This document shows positions 32,242 through 36,132 of a stretch of 36,132 nt of DNA, piece by piece. The notes below the pieces were generated by a model that saw only the letters and a program-made list of their open reading frames with translations, was not told the DNA's origin and ran no database searches. Where the stretch lies: the NCBI GenBank assembly GCA_026418195.1, contig JAOABU010000005.1, positions 1 to 36,132 of the forward strand, written 5' to 3'. Positions within the stretch are counted from its first letter, which is position 1. Each line of letters starts with the position of its first letter. Made by a program: the position numbers and the translations under genes. Origin of the DNA: Spirochaetota bacterium. Its GTDB lineage: Bacteria; Spirochaetota; Spirochaetia; DTKZ01.

Positions 32242-34353
32242 ATGAAAATGTCGATCATGAAAAAGATGGTGCTCTACACTCTGATCCCTGTTGTGTGTCT
32301 TACCAGCGCTGGTGCTATCGTTGCCTACCTACAGATGAGAGATGTAATGGAGCCGTTGGTGTACGAGTCGTCCCAGGAAATCGCGGATAAGAGCGCCCAC
32401 ATCATCCAACAGTATCTGGAAGGGTTGATTCGGGAAATGCGGGCTTTGTCGGAACGTGATATCCTGCAAACGCTAGACTGGGCGAAAATACGGGACGATC
32501 TAGCGCGAAGTCTGAAAAGTCGAGAACACTTGGAATCCTTCATTTTCGTGTATCCCAATGGAGAAACACCGAATATAGCCCGGAAAGGATCCGATGTGGT
32601 CTCGGGGGAGACCATAAACATGTCCGATCGCCCCTACTATAGACTGATCTATCAGGAAAAAAAGGAGCACGTCATTACCAATCCCATCATTTCCCGGGTA
32701 ACGAATCAGCCTGTATTTGCTCTAGTGGTTCCTGTTAAGAACAAGAGTGGCGAGACGATCGCCCTTTTAGGTACGGCTGTTCCATTGACTTCCCTCAGTC
32801 GTACCGCTTCCGACATCAAGATAGGGAAAACTGGCTACGGATGGATCGTGGATAGCAATGGGGTGGTGGTCGCCCATCCGAACCAAGATATTGTGATGAA
32901 GCTCAATATTCGGGAGTCGGCAAAAGCCGGGTATGTAGGATTGGAGGAAGCGGGAAAAGAGATGCTTTCTGGAAAGGAAGGTAAAGCGCGTGTTGTACGA
33001 CCGGATCGAGTCTCGGAACTAGTATTCTACGCTCCTATTGAATCATCTCCCGGATGGGTATTGGGAGTATCAGTAGAGGAATCCCAGTTCTTGAGTCGTG
33101 TTTTCCATTTGCTTCGAATCGTGCTTTTCATTTTTATAGCTCTCACTCTTGTCATTGCAGGGGTGATGGTTGTTGTAAGTCGTAGTATTTCTGCTCCTGT
33201 ACGTAAAACCGCTTCCTTAGTGAAAGATCTTTCAAAGGGTGAAGGGGATCTGAGGATCCGGCTCTCCATTCAAACTCAGGATGAAATAGGGGACATGAAC
33301 CATGAGCTGAATACTTTTCTGGAGCACCTCGAGGGAATGGTCAGGACGATTCGCACATCCGTTCAGAAACTGAAGGAACTAGGGGAGGATCTATCCTCGA
33401 ACATGACGGAAACCAGCGCAGCGGTAACTCAGATTTCCGCAAACATAGAGTCGGTAAAGAATCAAGTGGTGAATCAATCTTCTGGAGTTACAGAGACATT
33501 GGCTACGGTTGAGCAGATCAATCGAAACGTCGAGTCCTTCAACCGTTTGATCGAAAGCCAGGCAGCGAATATAACCGAAGCGTCTTCGGCCATCGAACAG
33601 ATGGTAGCTAATATTCGTTCTGTTCATACTACCATCGAACGGAACAAAGAAGGAATCGAGCATCTCCTAACCGCTTCAGCTTTAGGGAAAGAACGGTTGC
33701 TGGGTACGGTGAAGTTCGTGCGGGATATCGCGACAGCTTCCGGAGGGATGATTGAAGCGAACAGGGTAATCATGAACATTGCCCAACAGACGAATCTTCT
33801 ATCCATGAATGCTGCCATCGAAGCGGCTCATGCAGGTGCAGCCGGCGCAGGCTTTTCCGTTGTGGCGCAGGAAATCCGAAAGCTGGCCGAGAATGCTGGA
33901 GAGCAGACAAAATCCATTTCCAGAGTCCTATCCCAGGTGAGAAAGTTGATCGAGGAGGCGGTAGCTTATGCAACCGAAGCTGAGTCCAAGTACGAGGAAA
34001 TTTTAGGGGGTGTACAGAGGGTTCGAGACCAGGAAACCGAGATCCGGTTTGCCATGGAAGAACAGAGTTCGGGGAGCACCCAGGTGCTTCAGGCAATCAA
34101 GCAGATAAACGAGATTACTACGGAGATCAAGCAAGGTTCTGCAGAAATTCTTCAAGGGAGCAGAACGATCTTAGATGAAATGCATCGACTTTCCGATATC
34201 ACCCGGCAACTAAATCAGAGCGCTCAGGAAATAGCGGGAGGAGCTGGAGAAATAAACACAGCAGTAGCCCATGTTCGAGATACAAGCGTTGCGAGTCGTG
34301 AGGCGATCGAACGGGTGGATGAATTGGTGCGAAAATTTAAGATCAGTGAATAA
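32242..34353 (+). CDS. Methyl-accepting chemotaxis protein (dCache, HAMP, MA domains)
   Basis: A 703-residue membrane chemoreceptor. Helix 1 spans about residues 9-29. A periplasmic double-Cache ligand-binding domain (about 38-285) contains NMSDRPYYRLIYQEKKEHVITNPIISR, VVPVKNKSGETIALLGTAV and GKTGYGWIVDSNGVVVAHPNQ. Helix 2 lies at about 288-310, then HAMP (SRSISAPVRKTASLVKDLSKGEGDL). The coiled signalling domain has its hairpin tip at NIAQQTNLLSMNAAIEAAHAGAAGAGFSVVAQEIRKLAENAG. dCache domains bind small molecules such as amino acids or carboxylates; the ligand is unknown. GAGGT precedes the ATG. It probably steers motility through CheA/CheW encoded elsewhere. Confidence 0.96.
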   Translation: MKMSIMKKMVLYTLIPVVCLTSAGAIVAYLQMRDVMEPLVYESSQEIADKSAHIIQQYLEGLIREMRALSERDILQTLDWAKIRDDLARSLKSREHLESFIFVYPNGETPNIARKGSDVVSGETINMSDRPYYRLIYQEKKEHVITNPIISRVTNQPVFALVVPVKNKSGETIALLGTAVPLTSLSRTASDIKIGKTGYGWIVDSNGVVVAHPNQDIVMKLNIRESAKAGYVGLEEAGKEMLSGKEGKARVVRPDRVSELVFYAPIESSPGWVLGVSVEESQFLSRVFHLLRIVLFIFIALTLVIAGVMVVVSRSISAPVRKTASLVKDLSKGEGDLRIRLSIQTQDEIGDMNHELNTFLEHLEGMVRTIRTSVQKLKELGEDLSSNMTETSAAVTQISANIESVKNQVVNQSSGVTETLATVEQINRNVESFNRLIESQAANITEASSAIEQMVANIRSVHTTIERNKEGIEHLLTASALGKERLLGTVKFVRDIATASGGMIEANRVIMNIAQQTNLLSMNAAIEAAHAGAAGAGFSVVAQEIRKLAENAGEQTKSISRVLSQVRKLIEEAVAYATEAESKYEEILGGVQRVRDQETEIRFAMEEQSSGSTQVLQAIKQINEITTEIKQGSAEILQGSRTILDEMHRLSDITRQLNQSAQEIAGGAGEINTAVAHVRDTSVASREAIERVDELVRKFKISE

Positions 34354-34366
34354 CCAGAAAATCACT

Positions 34367-35587
34367 ATGCACCAGAAGAATCATGCACGAGCCAGCCTAT
34401 ACTGTGCTTCAGCTCTTCATGGAATGATCCATACGTTGAGCTTGTTCTTGAGCCCATTGAATGTTGAGATTGCAGCTTACTTTCAAACCCATTCCGTAGC
34501 TACTGTCACCTCTTTCAAGACTGCCTACTTGATCGTGTATTCAGCCAGTAATTTGTTCTTTGGTGTGTGGACCCATCGACTTCCGGTGCGGCAGACCCTC
34601 TCGTTCGGTATGCTGGCGAACTCTGTAGCCGTAACTTTATTCTATTTCGTGCCTCCAGATGGGATCTCTTTCATGTACATTCTATGGACCCTAGCTGCTG
34701 TAGGAGGAGGGGTATACCACCCGGTAGCGAACGTGTTCATTACCCGCAAGTTCTCTGAACGGAAAGGATGGGCACTAGGGATTACAGGGATTGGATCGGG
34801 GATCGGTTTTGCGTTCGGCCCCCTCATAACCGGGGCTCTTTCTCGGTTGGGACTGGATTGGCAATTGATCGCTCTTCTATTCGGCCTCACAGGTACTCTG
34901 GCGGGTGGAATCGCATACCTGATCATTCGGGACGATGGAAAGGATGAAGGGGTTCATCTGGAACGAGGTAATCCCAATAAACTTCCCCAAGGTCTCACCT
35001 GGCCTCTTCTTGGGTTTCTAGCATGGATGATCCTTCTTACGGCAAGTCGGGAGGTCTCCATGTGGAGCATCCTAGATGTATCTGCATTCTTTCTCGAAGT
35101 ATCTACTGGAAACGCGAGTCTAGCTTCCTGGCACCTCTTCATCATGTACCTTCCTGGAATCGTGACCCAGCCTTTCATAGGAACTTGGTCTGATCGTTGG
35201 GGTCGGAGGGGATTTGCCCTTCTTACCTTTAGTGTGTTTGGAGTTGCTCTCGCTTTGCTCCCATTTCTTTCCCCTAGCTGGTACCTACTTTCCTACTTTC
35301 TCATGGGAGCTGCTCAATCTGCTTCAGTACCCTTAGTGGAGGCGATGATCGCCGATCACACCACACCTGAGAACCGAGGTATGATGTTCGGGATTTTCAT
35401 CACAGCAATTATGGGATTGGGAGCTGTAGGGCCTTACCTTTCTGGGGCATGGTTGGATGGAGTGGGAAGAACACTGGATAGTTTCCGCTTGCTTTTCAGT
35501 GTTTTGGGAGGAACTGTGGTCTTCAGTGGGATCTGCCTTTATTTTACTCCCTACGTTTCGAACGCGTTGAAATTGAAAAAGGGGTGA
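34367..35587 (+). CDS. MFS transporter, fosmidomycin-resistance (Fsr)-like
   Basis: A 406-residue, 12-helix major facilitator protein. ASALHGMIHTLSLFLSPL at the N-terminus, AAVGGGVYHPVANVFITRKFSERKGWALGITGIGSGIGFAFGPLITGAL in the middle and GTWSDRWGRRGFAL at the start of the second half fit Fsr-like exporters. The substrate is not deducible. I take the ATG at 34367, 13 nt after the chemoreceptor stop. A GTG at 34346 overlapping that stop is the alternative; neither has a strong ribosome site. It may be co-transcribed with the chemoreceptor gene. It converges on the last gene with a 19-nt gap. Confidence 0.82.
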   Translation: MHQKNHARASLYCASALHGMIHTLSLFLSPLNVEIAAYFQTHSVATVTSFKTAYLIVYSASNLFFGVWTHRLPVRQTLSFGMLANSVAVTLFYFVPPDGISFMYILWTLAAVGGGVYHPVANVFITRKFSERKGWALGITGIGSGIGFAFGPLITGALSRLGLDWQLIALLFGLTGTLAGGIAYLIIRDDGKDEGVHLERGNPNKLPQGLTWPLLGFLAWMILLTASREVSMWSILDVSAFFLEVSTGNASLASWHLFIMYLPGIVTQPFIGTWSDRWGRRGFALLTFSVFGVALALLPFLSPSWYLLSYFLMGAAQSASVPLVEAMIADHTTPENRGMMFGIFITAIMGLGAVGPYLSGAWLDGVGRTLDSFRLLFSVLGGTVVFSGICLYFTPYVSNALKLKKG

Positions 35588-35606
35588 GTTCGAAGATTAT
35601 GAGACT

Positions 35607-36132
35607 TCAAGGCTTGGATAGAAATCCAACCAACAGTAGGAGACCGAACAGAAGTAGTACCAGTTGATTGTCGAAGGAGATCCGGAGACGGTTTGCCCAG
35701 GCTTGCACATCCCTTCCTTTCTTGCTTACCAGCAAGCGGTACACACCATACCCTAGAGAAAGTGTTACGATGGTTTTCAGGTATTCTTGCCCGCGCGTCC
35801 AAAGAAAAACAGTCAGATACGTACCTGTACAGTGAGGATTGATTGCATCCTTCCCGAACAAAATAGCAGAAAAAAACTGGACCCCATAGGTTCCCAGTGC
35901 CCCTCCTGCAATGCAGAAAGCTGCCAACAAACCCATACCCAAGTATCCGCTTTGAAAAGGACCTTTAGTGAGGGTGTTGTGGTTCGCCTTCGTTTGTTCG
36001 TCTACCATGGGAGATCTTCGAAACAGAAGGGATAACTTAGTAAAAGAGGCTACCGTTCCTACCGAAGCGGCAAAGAGCATCCAGTAGGAAACAGGATGAT
36101 TTTTTACTCCCTCGAAGATGAGACTCTTACTT
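35607..36132 (-). CDS. Proton-conducting antiporter/complex I-type membrane subunit, C-terminal part (cut by window edge)
   Basis: The frame stays open to the right edge, so the start is outside the window; 175 residues are visible. The first visible part, SKSLIFEGVKNHPVSYWMLFAASVGTVASFTKL, matches the late helices of NuoM/NuoN/MrpD-type subunits, where a Ser-Lys follows the family's PPxxGFxSK turn. A hydrophilic stretch (RRSPMVDEQTKANHNTLTKG) and further helices follow, ending LLLFGLLLLVGFLSKP. It probably belongs to an Mrp-type Na+/H+ antiporter or related complex to the right. An internal ATG at 36080 is not a credible start, because the reading frame and the homologous helix both extend past it. 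Confidence 0.6.
   Translation of the reverse strand, partial: SKSLIFEGVKNHPVSYWMLFAASVGTVASFTKLSLLFRRSPMVDEQTKANHNTLTKGPFQSGYLGMGLLAAFCIAGGALGTYGVQFFSAILFGKDAINPHCTGTYLTVFLWTRGQEYLKTIVTLSLGYGVYRLLVSKKGRDVQAWANRLRISFDNQLVLLLFGLLLLVGFLSKP

Noticed and set aside
34367-36132. Drug-resistance island suspicion from the Fsr-like transporter
   Set aside because: Fsr-like transporters are common housekeeping exporters and no mobile element or resistance gene is nearby.
1-36132. CRISPR arrays, tRNA or rRNA genes, insertion sequences
   Set aside because: No regularly spaced direct repeats, tRNA-like T-loop/acceptor sets or transposase frames were found on reading through.

Overview
The window looks like a piece of chromosome from a fermentative, probably anaerobic bacterium, most likely a spirochaete (Spirochaetota). 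This is inferred from the substrate-binding protein signal ends (…PAGGSKEQ), a short lipobox lipoprotein, a dCache/HAMP chemoreceptor, pyruvate phosphate dikinase, and TAXI-TRAP plus tripartite tricarboxylate transport. No rRNA, tRNA, insertion sequence, phage gene or CRISPR array was seen. Base composition looks even and genes are packed tightly with good Shine-Dalgarno sites.

Layout. 1-1418 (-): end of a lipoprotein gene, a HIT-family protein and a rhomboid protease. 1492-2442 (+): an AEC-family carrier. 2482-7226 (-): a fluoride riboswitch with its own promoter and terminator, followed by two translationally coupled MutS-like ATPases and a methylmalonate-semialdehyde dehydrogenase. 7288-9414 (-): a P1B metal ATPase with an unusual CSC membrane motif. 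9524-11167 (+): an AMP-forming acyl-CoA synthetase.

11171-19646: a central-carbon region in which three transcription units each begin with a leader RNA and an intrinsic terminator. They are a PEPCK-like DUF4914 protein plus pyruvate phosphate dikinase (-), an OFA-family carboxylate transporter (+), and a duplicated kinase-like protein plus MpsC/DUF2294 (-). Two of the leaders share a near-identical small RNA element (GGAAGACUG, a hairpin, GUAAGCCG, then the terminator). The third carries a plausible variant. This is the best candidate in the window for an undescribed regulatory RNA.

19672-31099: a carboxylate-catabolism region. A sodium:solute symporter, a GntR/FCD regulator, a fused TRAP permease and a TAXI binding protein run leftwards. 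Running rightwards is a seven-gene operon: DUF6282 hydrolase, PIG-L/GalB-like protein, LigK/GalC-like aldolase, TctC, TctB, TctA and a DUF1932 dehydrogenase. The divergent promoters each have a -35 box inside one of two identical 12-bp palindromes, presumably the GntR operators. The enzymes suggest conversion of a ring-cleavage-type tricarboxylate to pyruvate and oxaloacetate, which could feed the PEP/pyruvate genes to the left.

31148-36132: a DUF72 protein, a chemoreceptor and an Fsr-like MFS transporter (+), then the C-terminal part of a proton-conducting antiporter/complex I-type subunit (-) cut by the window edge.
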